DNA of 64,000 bases from Perilla frutescens (GCA_026008535.1 BRKX01000002.1:61315170-61379169), one strand, 5' to 3'; positions 1 through 12,894 are shown, counted from the first letter of the stretch. The notes: a model not told the origin generated them from the sequence alone. Numbers and translations are program-made.

Positions 1-2641
1 AATGCGTCTGCTTCGATCCACTTTGTGAAGTAATCTGTCATGACCAAGAGAAAAACTTTCTGATTGCTACCCTTGGGTAGTTTTCCTACGATGTCCATGC
101 CCCACTTCATGAAAGGCCAGGGCGTTATTGAAGGGTGGAGTGGTTCTGGATGAGTGTGATTAGACTGAGCAAATCTCTAGCATTTATCACATTTTTTAAC
201 GTAACTCTTTGAATCGGCTCTCATGGTCGACCAGTAGAAACCTGCTGTTAGAGCCCTGTTTGTTAGGCTTCGTGGTCCAGAGTGATTTCCACATTCTCCC
301 TCGTGTAGTTCTTCAAGGATATATTTTGCTTGATTTGGGCCTACACACTTCAGGTAGAGGCCTGAGTAAGAACTTCTGTATAAAGACCCACTGATCATGT
401 TGAACTTCATTGCCTTAGCTCTGATCCTCCTAGCCTCTGTCTTGTCTTCAGGTAGTTCATTCTCGATAATGTATTTGATGATCGGAGTCATCCAACTGAC
501 TTCAACCTCAACTATTTCCACTGATTTGGTTTCTGCTTCTTCTTTCCACACTGCTGGCCATTGGGCATATGTTAAGGGTATGTGCTTCGATGACTGACAA
601 TCAATTGCTGACCCTAGGTTGGCCAGTGCATCTACATGTCGATTTTCCTCCCTCGCCACGTGGGTAACTTCTATTTATGTGAACGATTTTGATAGTTCCT
701 TCACCATGGTAAGGTATGCTGACATTCTAGAATCTTTTGCTTGAAAATCTCCTACGAACTGACTTACAATAAGTTGTGAGTCACTTTGTACTTTGATGTT
801 TGGTATCTTCATATCTTTGGCTAAGGTCAGTTCGGCGATCAGTGCTTCGTATTCTGCTTCATTATTTGTTGTCTTGAATCCACATCGAACCGCTCTTTCA
901 ACAACGTCGCCTTTGGGAGAGATCAATACTATACCCAATCCACTCCCCTTGAAATTACTGGAGCCGTCAACTTGAAGGGTCCAGTGATTTGAATTATCAC
1001 CTTCGGTTATTGAGAGTAGTTCTTTTTCGGCAAGCTCATGCTGCTCTGATGAAAAATCTATAATAAAATCGGCCAAAACCTGTGATTTTATTGCAGTCCG
1101 GGGTAAATAGGTGATGTCGTACTCTCCAAGCTCTACTGCCCACTTTGATAATCTGCCGGATAAGTCTGGCTTGCTCAACACAGTCTTTAGTGGAAAGGTC
1201 GTCACCACTGTGATTGGGTGCGCCTGGAAGTACGGCTTCAACTTTCGCGAGGCCATGACTAGTGCGAGGGCTAATTTTTCAAGTTGAGTGTATCTGGTCT
1301 CTGCATCGAGTAGCAATTTGCTGGCATAGTAGACAGGGTATTGTCTTTCCTGTTCTTCACGAACTAACACTGCACTTAAAAAGTTAGCAGATACGGATAA
1401 ATAAACGAAAAGTACCTCACCAGAGTTAGGCTTCGAGAGCAAAGGCGGACTTGAGAGATAAGACTTAAGTTGGTTGAGAGCTTGGTCGCACTCTGGTGTC
1501 CACTCGAAGTCTTTTCCCTTTCGGAGTGTGTTGAAGAATTGATGGCTCTTGTCAGAATATTTTGATATGAAATGACTAAGTGCTGCCAAACGACCTGTGA
1601 GCTTTTGTACTTCTTTGATGTTGTGGGGTGCCTTTATATTTTCCACTGCCCTGATTTGGTCGGGATTAGCTTCGATTCCTCTTTTTGTGATGAGGTACCC
1701 TAGAAATTTTCCCGACGTTACTCCGAAAGAACATTTGGAGAGGTTAAGCTTCATGTTGTATTTTCTTAACACTTCGAATGATTGCCTCAGGTGCCCAATG
1801 TGATCTTTGGCTTGTAGTGATTTTACAAGCATATCATCTATGTAGACCTCCATCGTCGAACCTATTAACTTTTCGAACATACGATTAACCAGCCTTTGGT
1901 ATGTGGCTCCTGCATTTTTTAACCCGAACGACATGACTTTGTAGCAGTAGATGCCTCGACTTGTGACGAACGATGTTCTTTCTTGATCATCTGGATGTAA
2001 GAGAATCTGATTATACCCAAAGAAAGCATCCATGAAGCTCATCATCTCATGTCCTGTTGTTGCATCGACAAGTGTGTCGATGTGAGGGAGTGGAAATGAA
2101 TCCTTTGGGCATGCCTTATTTAGATCGGTGAAGTCAATACACATTCTGTTTTTTCCATTCTTCTTCTTTACTACCACAACATTAGCTAACCAATCAGGGT
2201 ACTGCACCTCTCGAACTGAACCAATATTGATTAGCTTCTGAACTTCTTCCTCTATCACTTGATTTCGTTCTGCTGCAAATTTTCTTCTTTTTTGTTTGAC
2301 TGGTGGGTGATCAGGATCGACCTGTAACCTGTGAGTTATGATAGAAGGATCGATACCTGTCATGTTGGCGTGTGACCATCCGAAGCAATCGTGGTGTTCT
2401 GACAAAAAGTGATTAACTCTGCTCGCATTTCAGAAGTCAGTCTCGACCCAATTTGAACGATGTGGTCTGGGTAGTCGGGATGAATCTGTATTTCATCGAG
2501 ATCTTCCATTTCAGGTTCGACGTAGGAGGTCGACCCTGAACTTTCTCCTTGCTCATATTTTGAATTTGAGCTTTCTCCGTATTCATATTTTGAGTTTGAC
2601 GTCGATGCCTCATCAATTTGGTTTACTTCTTGTACCTGCAC
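1..2641 (-). pseudogene. pol: pol of Tat-type retrotransposon (RT, RNase H, aRNase H, integrase start), broken
   Basis: The linker 2360-2641 is in the gag frame. The main RT/RNase H frame (675-2405) is offset by one, so a base was probably lost close to 2412. RT shows the first catalytic Asp in MDAFFGYNQ (about residue 126) and the YIDD box (188-191). A first RNase H follows, then a second one (WTLQVDGSS..NNEAEYEAL, about 475-576), the extra archaeal-type domain of Tat elements. A TAA at 675-677 separates it from the integrase zinc finger (177-659; CDKC end). A TAG at 177-179 breaks the frame again before the integrase core (MDIVGKLP, TDYFTKW) at 1-170. Confidence 0.9.
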
Positions 2642-2776
2642 GTGGTTAGTCTTGAAAGCTGATCTGTAGTAGTCTCTTGATGCAATTTGCTCTCCACGGA
2701 TCGGTCTAATTCCCCATGGGGTTGGAAAGCGTATGACTTGGTGGTAGGTCGAGGGTACAGCTTTTAGTTTGTGAAT

Positions 2777-4852
2777 CTAAGGTCTCCCCAGGATGACGTT
2801 GTATGCTGAGGGTACATCGATAATTTGAAACTTGGTGTGTAGGTCAACCCCTTCCGTATACACAAGTAGTGTAATTTCACCTATGGTGGCTTTGTGCTTG
2901 CCGCTGAATCCAATCAAGGTCATTGATTTTTTGACGATGTTAGCCTCGGGGACCTGCATTCCTTTCAAAGTAGATAAAAAAATGACATGAGTCGAACTCC
3001 CACCATCAATGAGAGTCCTTTTGATCATGCAGTTAGAAATAAGGACTGAAATAACAAGTGCATCGTGGTGCGGGTGTGAGAGTTCAGAAGCTTCGCTGTT
3101 GGTGAAACTCAAAGTTATGAGTTCCATTTCGGTATCGGGCTTTGGTATCATGGGCGCGTATTTCAGAGATCTGCAGTGTCGTTTTGCTGATGCTTGGGAC
3201 ACTCCGCTAACCTCGGATCTTCTACTTATGCAATTAACCACATGCTCAATTGGTGGGGGCTTTGGTGGATCCCTCAGATTCTCATCATTTTTGTTGAAGG
3301 TCTGCTTCCCCTTATCAGTCAGCAAATCTTTCAAATGGCCTCGCTTGAGTAGGTCGATGACTTCACCACGTAATGTGATACAATCATCTGTTCTATGGCC
3401 GTGATCTTTGTGGAATTCGCAGTACTTTGTTCTGTCACGTTCATGATCTGGACTCCTCATCTTGGGCGGCCACTTCACTATACTACCGAGTTCCTTCAGG
3501 GCATTGACGGCTTCTGAGGGTGTGATGCACATGTTGTATTCTAGCAAGCATCGATCATATGGATCTGAAATATCCTCTCGACCTCGAGGTCTGTAGTGAT
3601 CATTACGGGGGTAAGGGTCGGTTCTTCTTCTATCATTTCTGCGGGAGTCTCTTCCTTCATCTCGACCTCTTGGCTTGGGTCGATAATATTGGTCTTCGTC
3701 TTCCTCCCACTTAATTTTTGCCCATGCCTTTGCTAAAATATCATCCATTGTCTTACACGGATACTTTTTGAGTTCTTTGTAAAGGTCTGAATCCCTCTTT
3801 AGCCCATTTCTGAAGGCTGATATGGCGGTGTCAGCGTTGCAGCCTGGTATCTCTACATTTTCTCTATTGAACCGTGCAACATAATTCCTAAGTGTTTCAT
3901 TTGGATACTGAATAATGGCGTAGAGGTCATCTGAATGTTTCTCAATTTTCCGGCTGCTGGCAAATTGTTCTACGAAAAGATCTGTGAGTTGTGCAAATGA
4001 TCCAATCAAAGCATTAGGAAGGTTCGTGAACCACTGCAGTGCGGCTCCTGATAGGCTGGACCCAAAACCCTTACACATGCAGGCTTCTCTGAGGTACTTT
4101 GGTATTACTGCGATGAACATCTTCTGTTTATACTGTGCGATATGGTCATCTGGATCTGAGGTTCCGTTAAATAACTTCATAGATGGTAGGGTGAATTTTG
4201 ACGGCATCTCTGTTAACCCAATTTCATCCACGAACAGTGAGTCAGCAAAGCTATTTGGTGCAGCCTTGCGGATTGGTAGAGGTACACTAGGAATTCGCGT
4301 TATCATTGCCTCGATACCAGCCATTCGTTGCTCCAATTCATTTGGGTGATCGATCATTCTCTGATCGAATCCCTGGTTAAACCTGTGCTGCTGTTCAACC
4401 CTTTCTTGCTCGAGGGTTTGGTGTCGGAACCTTTCCTGCCCAGAAGCATGATACTCAAACCCTGGAGGTGGCCTTAACGGGCTCTCTTCCATTTGTTGTC
4501 TGGTGTCTACCTTCTGTGTTGACGCGCTAGTACCTGCAATAAATGGATCAGTAAAAGTAACAGATCGACGACACTCAGAATATACCGAATTTGGCTCGCC
4601 GAACAGATTTGTGGGTTTAATGTAGTTCAGATGACGCGTGTTGTCATTGATGGTCAGATCTTCAAGTTTACTGCGGAGTGAAGCGTTCTCTGATCTCAAA
4701 AGCGCTAACTCCCCCGTGGTGTTTGCCATTTGATGCTGTATATTCCTCAGAACATCAGCCAGCGACAGATCAATATCGGGCGAAGGCGTAGCGATTCTGC
4801 CATCTTGCTGAGGTCCTTTTCCATCTCTGCGACTCTCATTAGGCGTTGTCAT
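2777..4852 (-). pseudogene. gag-pro: gag-protease of Tat-type retrotransposon, broken
   Basis: An open reading frame of 691 codons. The gag core lies around residues 210-400 (LFNGTSDPDDHIAQY region), followed by an Arg-rich stretch and a CEFHKDHGH..DC motif, then an aspartic protease whose active-site triplet region is DGGSS near residue 616. The frame ends at LGRP followed by TAG, where the family continues without a stop. The same frame stays open beyond it to about 2405, so the stop is a point mutation inside or just after the protease, not a natural end. Gag forms the particle and the protease cuts the polyprotein. Confidence 0.9.
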
Positions 4853-4874
4853 TTTGTTTCACGAATAGATCGCT

Positions 4875-4892
4875 GCCCCACGATGGGCGCCA
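4875..4892 (-). other. Primer binding site of the Tat-type element
   Basis: The minus strand reads TGGCGCCCATCGTGGGGC, beginning with the TGG that pairs with the CCA tail of a tRNA, directly downstream of the LTR end and 23 bases before the gag start codon. The priming tRNA was not identified. Confidence 0.7.
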
Positions 4893-4895
4893 AAT

Positions 4896-5506
4896 TGTAG
4901 ATCCGGAAATCTGCAATTAATTGATTCAGTCCGGAGCAGCGACCAATCTGTGAAATAAAAACAGAAAACACCGTAAGAGCCAAAGACCGTCGGGGGGTTG
5001 ACGATCGTTGGGCCTCCGACGCTCAAGTCAGGAAAAGAAGAGGTGTAGAAAGAAACAAAATACAGAATAATTAAATAATTAAGGTGCTTAATGACGATAA
5101 TTTTTATCCAGAACGTGACTAGAAATCTAAGGAAATGTCGTTCGATCCTGGAAGAATGTGGGAAGAAGGCCGGATGTTGAATCACCGGGGTGGAATTAAC
5201 CTAGAAAATTGTGAGCTCAGTATTCTTAGGGTGTGATGTGAAGCTTGTGGGTATTTCAGTGTGCCCCTCAAATGAGGAGGGAGGCCTCCTTTTAAAGGTG
5301 GAGGTAGCAGCTAGGGTTCGCGAGGATCGCAGAGGAGGTTGAAAGACGTGTCGACTCCTCTAAACCCGTCAACCTTACCGGATAAGGCGGAACTGATCGT
5401 TAATTCAAATTTTAAATTGAATGCTTATGTATTGGAATACCGATTGTATGCTATCATTTAACCCTTCTGGGCCAGCATATCGGATTGACGAAAAATGACC
5501 ACTACA
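4896..5506 (-). repeat. 5' LTR of the Tat-type element
   Basis: On the plus strand the block starts TGTAG (4896) and ends CTACA (5506), a short terminal inverted repeat of the kind that bounds LTRs. Its inner end lies 3 bases from the primer binding site. Length would be 611 bp. The outer edge is inferred only from the TG..CA palindrome, because the partner LTR and the second target-site copy are outside the window. Confidence 0.6.
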
Positions 5507-7170
5507 GTAATCGAGTGAGACCAAAAGTGCGTATGAATATAAATAAGTCAGACTATCCGACAGAGACCTACGTCCCAACCTACGTTAGGCCTATATAGGC
5601 CTAGCCTATTTATGTAATGATACTCTTTAAGAAGCCTCTTTACATAAATAGGCTAGGCCTAGGACTTTGGAAAAGCTCATCAAGCTTAATAGACTGGCCT
5701 ATTTAAGAAATTAATAAAAAAATAAATATTTTTTTATAAAGTTCATCAATACAATTTGTTAATTGAATAATTAGTTTGATAAATATTATATTTATATTTT
5801 AATATGAAGAAATATTTATATTTGTAAATCATTAATTTGATTTATTGTTTGAAAAAATTTATGAAAAAAATATATTGTATGCATGTATGTATATATGTAT
5901 ATCTTTTTTTTAATAAAAATATAAAATTTATTTTTAATGGGCTTAAACAGGCTTTTAAAAGATTTAGGGCTCGACTCGTTTAATTAAATAGGTTAGACCT
6001 AGACTTATATAAAAGGAAAAGTTCTAAACAAAGCCTCCATTTTATTCTTTATAACCCTTGAATTATTTAAAATAAATTTTTATTTTTATTAGACATGTTT
6101 ATCCTTATGCTTCTGCCATCTAAAAAATACCTAACAAAATTAATAATTTATATAACCCCACCTCTTTCCACTTTCCGCCGTCACCCAAAGTGCAAAAAAA
6201 TATATGAAAAGTTCTTGCAGGCATTCTTCTACACCTCAAGGCTTTTGTTTTTATACAAAAACATCATTAATAATAATTATAACGTTGCATTGCATTGCTC
6301 CGATCTTTTTTTCTTTTTTGTGTGGCTTCTTGTGATCTCAGCCGTTCGATTTCTGCTTCATTTCACATCAATGTCGATTTTCGTCGGCTCAAGTTTCAGT
6401 AGATATATGAGTTAAATTTTATTAAATAAAATTTAAGAAAAAGACCAGATAATAAAAATCTTGATTTTTCTCCAAACTAAAAATTGGGAACTATTAGAAA
6501 AGTTCAGATATATATATATTCTACTTGAAAATATTATGAAAGGGAGATGAGGTTATACACTATTTAATTATACTTTGAATTTTTAAATGATTGGGGATTC
6601 TAAGGGCAAAAAAGTCTAATCAAAATTTAATCTTTATTTTAACTATTTTGAAAATTATAGGAAATAAAATGAGGGTTGTGTTTATAAGAATACTAAATAG
6701 ATAATAGATCATACCCAGGCCTATCTTAATAAAGATAGGCCCAGGCCTTCCAATCTGGCCCTACCTAGCCTATTTCCATTCTTAAGTGTGAGTATTGAAA
6801 CCAAAATTGAAAAAGAAATATTCTGCGGGACTGAAATTGCAATTTTCTCTCAAGTTTTACATTGATTTAATATATACTTCCTTTTGAGGTACTCTTTTTC
6901 AAAATTTATTTGAGTTAGTATTTACTTTCTTTTGAGGTACTCGTTTTCAAATAATCATCGCCTATTTAGATTATATTTAAGATTTATAACAGGCCTATAT
7001 ATGTTATATATTAGACTTGCTATAGTAACCGAACTCAGAAAAAATGAATGAAACCCAACTGAACTTGCTATTGAGATATTTGAATTTGTGAAATAATGAG
7101 AGAATAATTTCAAATAACTATTAACTTCATTAAAAGTCACTCATAAAACAATTCAATTTTGGAAATGGAA
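5507..7170. other. Intergenic AT-rich DNA with decayed repeat fragments
   Basis: No gene supported. AGGCCTA-type motifs recur at 5586-5662, 5930-6010 and 6711-6775, which suggests remnants of one repeat family. A 106-codon open frame at 6095-6415 has no recognisable domain and a composition typical of chance frames in AT-rich DNA. Confidence 0.6.
5596..5661. repeat. Perfect 22-bp inverted repeat
   Basis: Arms 5596-5617 and 5640-5661 are exact reverse complements (left arm begins TAGGCCTAGCCTATTTATG) separated by 22 bases. Transcripts crossing it could form a strong hairpin. It may be the core of an old foldback element; no target duplication was found. Confidence 0.8.
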
Positions 7171-7414
7171 GATCTAACAAATAAATTTGTCCAGAGGAAT
7201 TCAATAAAATAATTATTTAGAGTTTCAAATCAACAATTGGAAAACCTTTGATATGAAAATAGCATTAAATAATCTAAAACCCCATAAAATCAGATCTAAC
7301 AAATAAATTTGTCCAGAGGAATTCAATAAAATAATTATTTAGAGTTTCAAATCAACAATTGGAAAACCTTTGATATGAAAATAGCATTAAATAATCTAAA
7401 ACCCCATAAAATCA
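7171..7414. repeat. 122-bp perfect tandem duplication
   Basis: The segment 7171-7292 (starting GATCTAACAAATAAATTTG) is repeated at 7293-7414 with no difference seen. The identity implies a recent duplication, or an assembly artefact. It lies about 550 bases downstream of the MFAP1 stop codon. Confidence 0.9.
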
Positions 7415-7960
7415 GACACAATCCAGAGCTATGTCCCAGCAATCCAAAGCCTAGGACTTAATTTGAGTCCTCGCAACGCAACATGTTCGCATTATATAAA
7501 CAAGACAACCAATCATCCTTAGCAGGTCTGTCCTAGCAACATGTTAGCAACTTTAAACAAGGATCACACGTCGAAAATTCATCATAGTGAAATATAAGAC
7601 TTCACCGGAACACGGCGAATGCTGGATATATCAGTAAATCTAGGTGGTGCAGCTCAAATCTTATAACTCGATGGACACCCAAGTTCAGAGCCAGTAAAAT
7701 AATTCGAGATACATGCCATCAAAACTACAATGTAATAGGTAAAGATAAACTGTTACGAGCCTAAGTTTGTCAAAAGGCCTACTACTTCAAAGCACTTGGC
7801 AGGACTTCAACATTCCTAATTAATGGAGACTTTGAAGCAAACGGGACTAGGATATCACTTCTGGACGCAGAAAAATGTACATAAAAGTGCTGCTTACTTG
7901 TGTCCAAATGCGGAAGGCAATTTGGGAGCTAGACTAGGATTTGTTGAAGACCTTAAAGGT

Positions 7961-10933
7961 TCATCGCGACTCCCAATCCTTCAACTTTTTGCTCCCTTTA
8001 GGTTTTTCTATAGGCGCATTCATTCCAGCCATTTTTTGATTGTACTTGGCCCGAAGAGGATCGTTGTAGGTCCACCTGCATTATCAACAAAAGGTAATTA
8101 ATCGAACTCTGATGCGCATTATACCTGCTATTCAGATTCTAATTTCAAGAAGCTTGTGAATTGAGAATGAGAAGCAATGAAGCATCATCTTAAGCCTGAT
8201 AACAAATAATCTACATAGAGTGTCTAAATGAGCCAATATATCATCAGAAAGTTGTAATGCAAGTACAATAACAATTTTAACAAAAAATGGTTCCTTCCAT
8301 GAAAGTTTTTAGCTTATGGTGAGCGCTGACAATAGCTTTGATTATAACATTTAGGAGTGAACATAGATCCTCTACAAATATTAAATGCACTAACAATGAA
8401 TGACTAATGCCATTTTCACTACATTAGCACCCTCTACATTCTGATTACCAATAGCGATCACAACTCCTCTAAGAAGCCAGAACGAGTCTATGGGCATTTG
8501 AAATAAACTGATAAATGAAGTATTCAGAGAAACAATACTTCAATTAAGGATGATGGACAGATGAATGCAAAATCAAAAAATGTAAAGGAAGAAATTGGAA
8601 GAAGATTGCAGGAATGTCAGTGATTTTGTGTTCTCAAACACACAGATCAAGTAACATTTATAGGAGCGGCAACAACTAACAATACAACCCAACACATTAA
8701 AAGTCCAAAATAACCAATTTTAAATTTTAACTTATCCTCTATACAGCAACTACGAAAAGTATGTTCCTATTGATTCATTGGATTTGGCGTAAAATCTGAA
8801 GTAAGTGACCTCTACTCTACTATCACTTACGGAAGTGGTAAGTCAGCCTTTATAGTCCAGTGTGGGCTAATAGCAGTTTACAACTCTTGGTCGAGTTTTC
8901 AGGACAAGATAACACATATTATAATCAAAATAAGTGAATTATAACAGGGTAAATATAATAAGGGTATGCCTATAGTCCTTCATCATAGCATGACCATTAC
9001 AAACCAAAAGTTCTGGAAGTAGAATTACAAAAGATGTAAAACACAATACAGTTTGTATGTATAAAACAAACTACCATAAGCTTTACAAGTAACATGAGTT
9101 CCAGAAGGAGAAATTGCCTTTCATGATGCAGATATCAAATACACCTCAAAGTTGACTGAACCAACAAAAGACCCATCATACTAAAAGTTGTAGCCATGAT
9201 TGGGCATACATAGTTACATACACATTATAGAAAAATTATTGGTTGCACAGTCATTTTAATGGACTAGCAGGAAGCTTGAAGCTTCATTCATTTATAATGA
9301 AAGGAGTCAGCCTTACACGTGCAAAGCAGTAAGTCATAGTAGTAGCTCTGTACATTTCCAGGTTTCGTGAATTATATGTGGCCAATACCATAGTATACAT
9401 AATTCTAGGTTCGACGAAGTCCCATTGAGCTATGACTGTAGTTCACAGTAGCAAAACACGTGATGCAAGAATCAAAATTTACCATAAATTAGTACAATTT
9501 CACAGTCCTAATTTAACACATTTAATCAAAATATAAGTTATGCCCTGTGATAAGCATGAACTAGGGGACTAATGTAACAATTTCAGCAGTTCTTTTAGCA
9601 CCAACGAGTTAAGTTTCATATTATTTACAGATTGTTTGTATCACAATCACCAACATTTAGTTTAGCCACCATTTATATTGTTAATAAAAAACATTTCAGA
9701 TTCGAAACTGAACAGGATGCTTGAGCATAGAACAAATACTTACGGAGTATTCCAGTCAGTTGTATCCTCATTGACAAGATGGGTCCATTTCGTCCTCCCA
9801 CTTCGGCCAAAGTGCTTAACCTGCATGACTTTCGGCAATATAGTCTTATCCATCTTATCTTCTCCAGTGGGAGCTGAGAAATCACGAGCATATATGGGTT
9901 GAGCCCCAGCAGTTCCAGTATAGTCATCAGCATCTGACTGGAAGAAAGCACCCTTATGGTAGTATTTCTGCATGAACCTCCATTTTTGCTTGGATTGTGC
10001 CGAAGGTTTTGGATTCTTCCTTTCCCACTCTCTCCTCTCTTCCTCTGTCATGTTTCTCACCTTCTCAATTTCCTCCTTCTCCTTCAGCATAGCTTCTCTG
10101 TCCTCTCTATCCCTCTTGATCCTAGCAATCTCTCTAGATTTCCAAGCCTCGTACTCCTCTGCCTCATTCACATCATCATCAGTATCCACATCAGCAATAT
10201 TCGACTCCAAGTCCATATTTTTCTGAATCTCAAGATCCTCCTTAATCTTCTCAACCACAATCTCCTTCGTTTCCCTCTTCCTTTCGTCAATCCTCCTCCT
10301 CACTTCTTCCTCAAGCGCCCGCTCCTCAGCCTCCAGCCTCTCACGCTCTGCAATCGTATCCCTCTCAGATTTCGGAACAAAAACCGGCTTCACCATGGCA
10401 ACACCTGTCATTTCTTCCTCCGAATCAGTCTCATACTCAGATTCCTCCTCCTCTTCCTCCTCAATATCCTCCTCTTCCTCCTCCGGCAACAGAGCCGCCT
10501 CTTCTTGTTGCCTCTGCAACAGCTTCTCCCTAATCTTCCTCCTCCTCTCATCCAACGCCTCCTCATCCTCTTCCTCCACATCCATACCTTCCAGCCTCCT
10601 GTTTTCCTCCTCCACCGTCGAAACAATCTCCGCCTGCCTAATCCTCCTATGATCTTCCCTAACCTCATCGCGATTGTCAATCCTGCTCTGGGCCAAACGG
10701 CGTAACCTGGGATCATCCTTTCGCGTAACAACGGAACCCTCATTATTAGGAAAAGCTTTCTCGAGAGCGGCCGCCCCCCTCGTCATCCGGATATCGCCGC
10801 CTTCATCGTTTTCATCTGCCCACTCAGGCGCTTTTCCCGGCCAATACCTCTTCACTTTCGTCTGCCCTATTTTGCCCCTCAGCTTATCCCTAACCGCAAT
10901 GACCGTATCGCTAACCCCCGCCGTCACCGACAT
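7961..10933 (-). CDS. MFAP1: Microfibrillar-associated protein 1 (MFAP1) homologue, splicing factor
   Basis: MFAP1 is a nuclear spliceosomal B-complex protein (yeast counterpart Spp381). Exon 1 is 10933-9744 and exon 2 is 8075-7961. The donor GTAAGT (9743-9738) and acceptor TGCAG (ending 8076) join in frame to give 434 residues plus stop. The start chosen is MSVTAGVSDTV at 10933, the usual family start; an in-frame ATG 12 codons upstream (10969) is open but not expected. Visible parts are an N-terminal KVKRYWPGKAPEW block (about 26-38), long charged helices, a Glu-rich run (about 151-174), the MFAP1 domain from KPVFVPKSERDT (about 180) to the end, and a Lys-rich tail KPKGSKKLKDWESR in exon 2. 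It looks intact. Confidence 0.95.
8076..9743 (-). other. Intron of MFAP1
   Basis: A 1668-bp intron near the 3' end of the coding region, bounded by GTAAGT and TGCAG. AT-rich; no transposon ends, RNA gene or coding remnant was recognised in it. Confidence 0.9.
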
Positions 10934-11260
10934 GGCTACAGATTGCAGAAACTCCTTTCCTTCTCCCAAAACACACCAATTTAAAACGAGAAAGAAGGAA
11001 TTATGGATGGTAAACGGTGAAAAGCCCTAGAAATCAAAGAGAATTAGTCACAGTAACGATATATGATGTCAGATGTAATCGACAATGGCAAAACCTCTGT
11101 GAAAAATAGGAAAACACAGCACACGGGCTCTAAACGACGCCGTTTACCAAAATTGTTGCAATTTTTTTACAACAAATAAACCTTTTTCCCCCTACTGTCC
11201 AAGACTCCAACCCACGCCGTTTTACAAAATTACTCCAATCTTTTTTCTCCTTTTGCCTTT
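10934..11260 (-). promoter_or_regulatory. MFAP1 5' UTR and promoter region
   Basis: GC content rises upstream of the start codon. The perfect palindrome AAACGACGCCGTTT lies at 11132-11145 and a half copy (ACGCCGTTTT) at about 11214-11223. The transcription start and TATA box were not identified. The regulatory role is inferred from position only. Confidence 0.4.
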
Positions 11261-12894
11261 TACGTCAAATAATCTATATATCCATTAGGTTTCGGTTGTT
11301 TTAATTTTTATTTTTTTATCTAGAATTAACAATTAATTTTATGAACTAATATACTCATCCTTCATATATGATATAAAATCTTATTTTATTTACTTATATT
11401 TTTTTATTTAGAATTAACAATTAATTTATGAACTAATATACACGTCCCTCGTATATGACATAAAATCTTATCTTATTTACTTATATTTTTTCTAAAATAA
11501 GATTTGTGATAGAGTTAAAATTGAGAGAGAGAGAGTGTGTGTGTGTGAAAATTTATAAAACAACAAATATTTTAACACAAAATAAAAAAAAATGTTAAAA
11601 TAACAATCATAATGAAACGTAGGTAGTATATATTATAATAGAGTTGTGCAACAAGCCAACAACTCTTTTCTGCGCCATTTACAAAGGTATTTTTGTCAAT
11701 TTGTAATATTATAATTTAATATATCATTTAATGAAATATGTATTATGTACATTATTAATTATACATAAAATGAAATTATTGCTATAACATTTATACATAC
11801 ATGTAATAATAGGATTTAATTAACTAATAATTATTGCTACATAGAAACGTAATAATTCAATCTTAATTTGCTACTTAATTAATCGAGTCTATATAGTTCG
11901 TAAATATATCATGATCCCTCCCCCCCCCCCGCCCCCTCTCTCAAATACGGGCATATATATTATAGTATATTTTGTATGCTTATAGATTGAGTAAAAAGTA
12001 ACATTTTATATAAACGAATCCATATTTGTTAATAATTTTTAAAAAAATAACTCATAGTTCTAATATAATATAACTTAATGTTAGAGGTTTTGAATGTAAT
12101 GAGAAATCAGGAAAAACATGTTATAGTTATTATTGTTACACAATATGGATATGAATGAAATGAAATTACTCTTATTTATTCTAATATTTATTATTTTTGG
12201 TAAGAGCAATAGTCTTATTATTATTATTTTTTGGTATTGTAATTTTGAGTTTAAGATTATATTAGAAAAATATTTTTGAATTAAATATATATATATATAT
12301 ATATATTGTATTTATTTATTTATTTATCTAAACATCTATCAATTTCTTATTATATTAATATATATATTTAAAATTTATTTCATTAATTAATTAATTATAT
12401 ATACATATGTATGAAAAATCAATTAAATATATTGAATTTTAAAATTTAATGTATTTGAGTTTGTAATTTTAAATATATGAAATATATTTAAAAGAATTAA
12501 ATATTAAGGATATATTTTTTAAATAAATTATCCCACATCGAAGAACTGAAAAATATTATTTGGAATGAACAAACTATAAATTTTAAGAAAATAAATTTAG
12601 AGATTAACAGTTTTTGTTATGTTTTAATGTTTTATTTTTTATGCTCTTTAAAAGATAATGTTTATAGTCTTTAACTACACAATGCATTGTAATTCTTTTA
12701 TATTTATCACTTCAAGCAAAAAAAGAATAATTAAACATATTCCATCTGTGTTTCGCACGTGAGTTATTCTAGTGAATAAAAGATGAAATATTGCTCGGCA
12801 TCTTCAAGAACAAAAAATGACATAAATAGACATCTCTTGACTCTTATATGCTAATTAACAACGGTTTATATTAAATTCTTCTTTATAAAAAGAG
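11261..12894. other. AT-rich intergenic stretch
   Basis: No gene seen. It holds simple repeats (GA/GT near 11524-11547, AT near 12286-12305) and a C-run near 11920. Two similar segments at about 11310-11390 and 11400-11480 look like a diverged local duplication. Confidence 0.6.

Larger units (their letters stand above)
1..5506 (-). mobile_element. Ty3/gypsy LTR retrotransposon, Tat lineage, partial
   Basis: Read on the minus strand the order is LTR (4896-5506), primer binding site (4875-4892), gag-protease, reverse transcriptase, RNase H, a second archaeal-type RNase H, then integrase running off the left edge. The second RNase H and the CEFHKDHGH..DC knuckle-like motif at the gag end are hallmarks of the plant Tat (Retand/Ogre-like) lineage. 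The coding region carries at least three in-frame stops (2777-2779, 675-677, 177-179) and one frameshift near 2405-2416, so this copy cannot make its own polyprotein. The rest of integrase and the 3' LTR lie outside the window. Confidence 0.93.

Noticed and set aside
6095..6415. 106-codon open frame
   Set aside because: Composition is typical of AT-rich chance frames, with no domain, no splice context and no codon bias.
7823..8101. 92-codon plus-strand frame
   Set aside because: Antisense of MFAP1 exon 2 and its 3' flank.
9956..10705. Plus-strand open frames of 249, 84 and 85 codons (Leu- or Ser-rich)
   Set aside because: They are complements of the charged, Glu/Arg-rich MFAP1 exon 1 and have no independent support.
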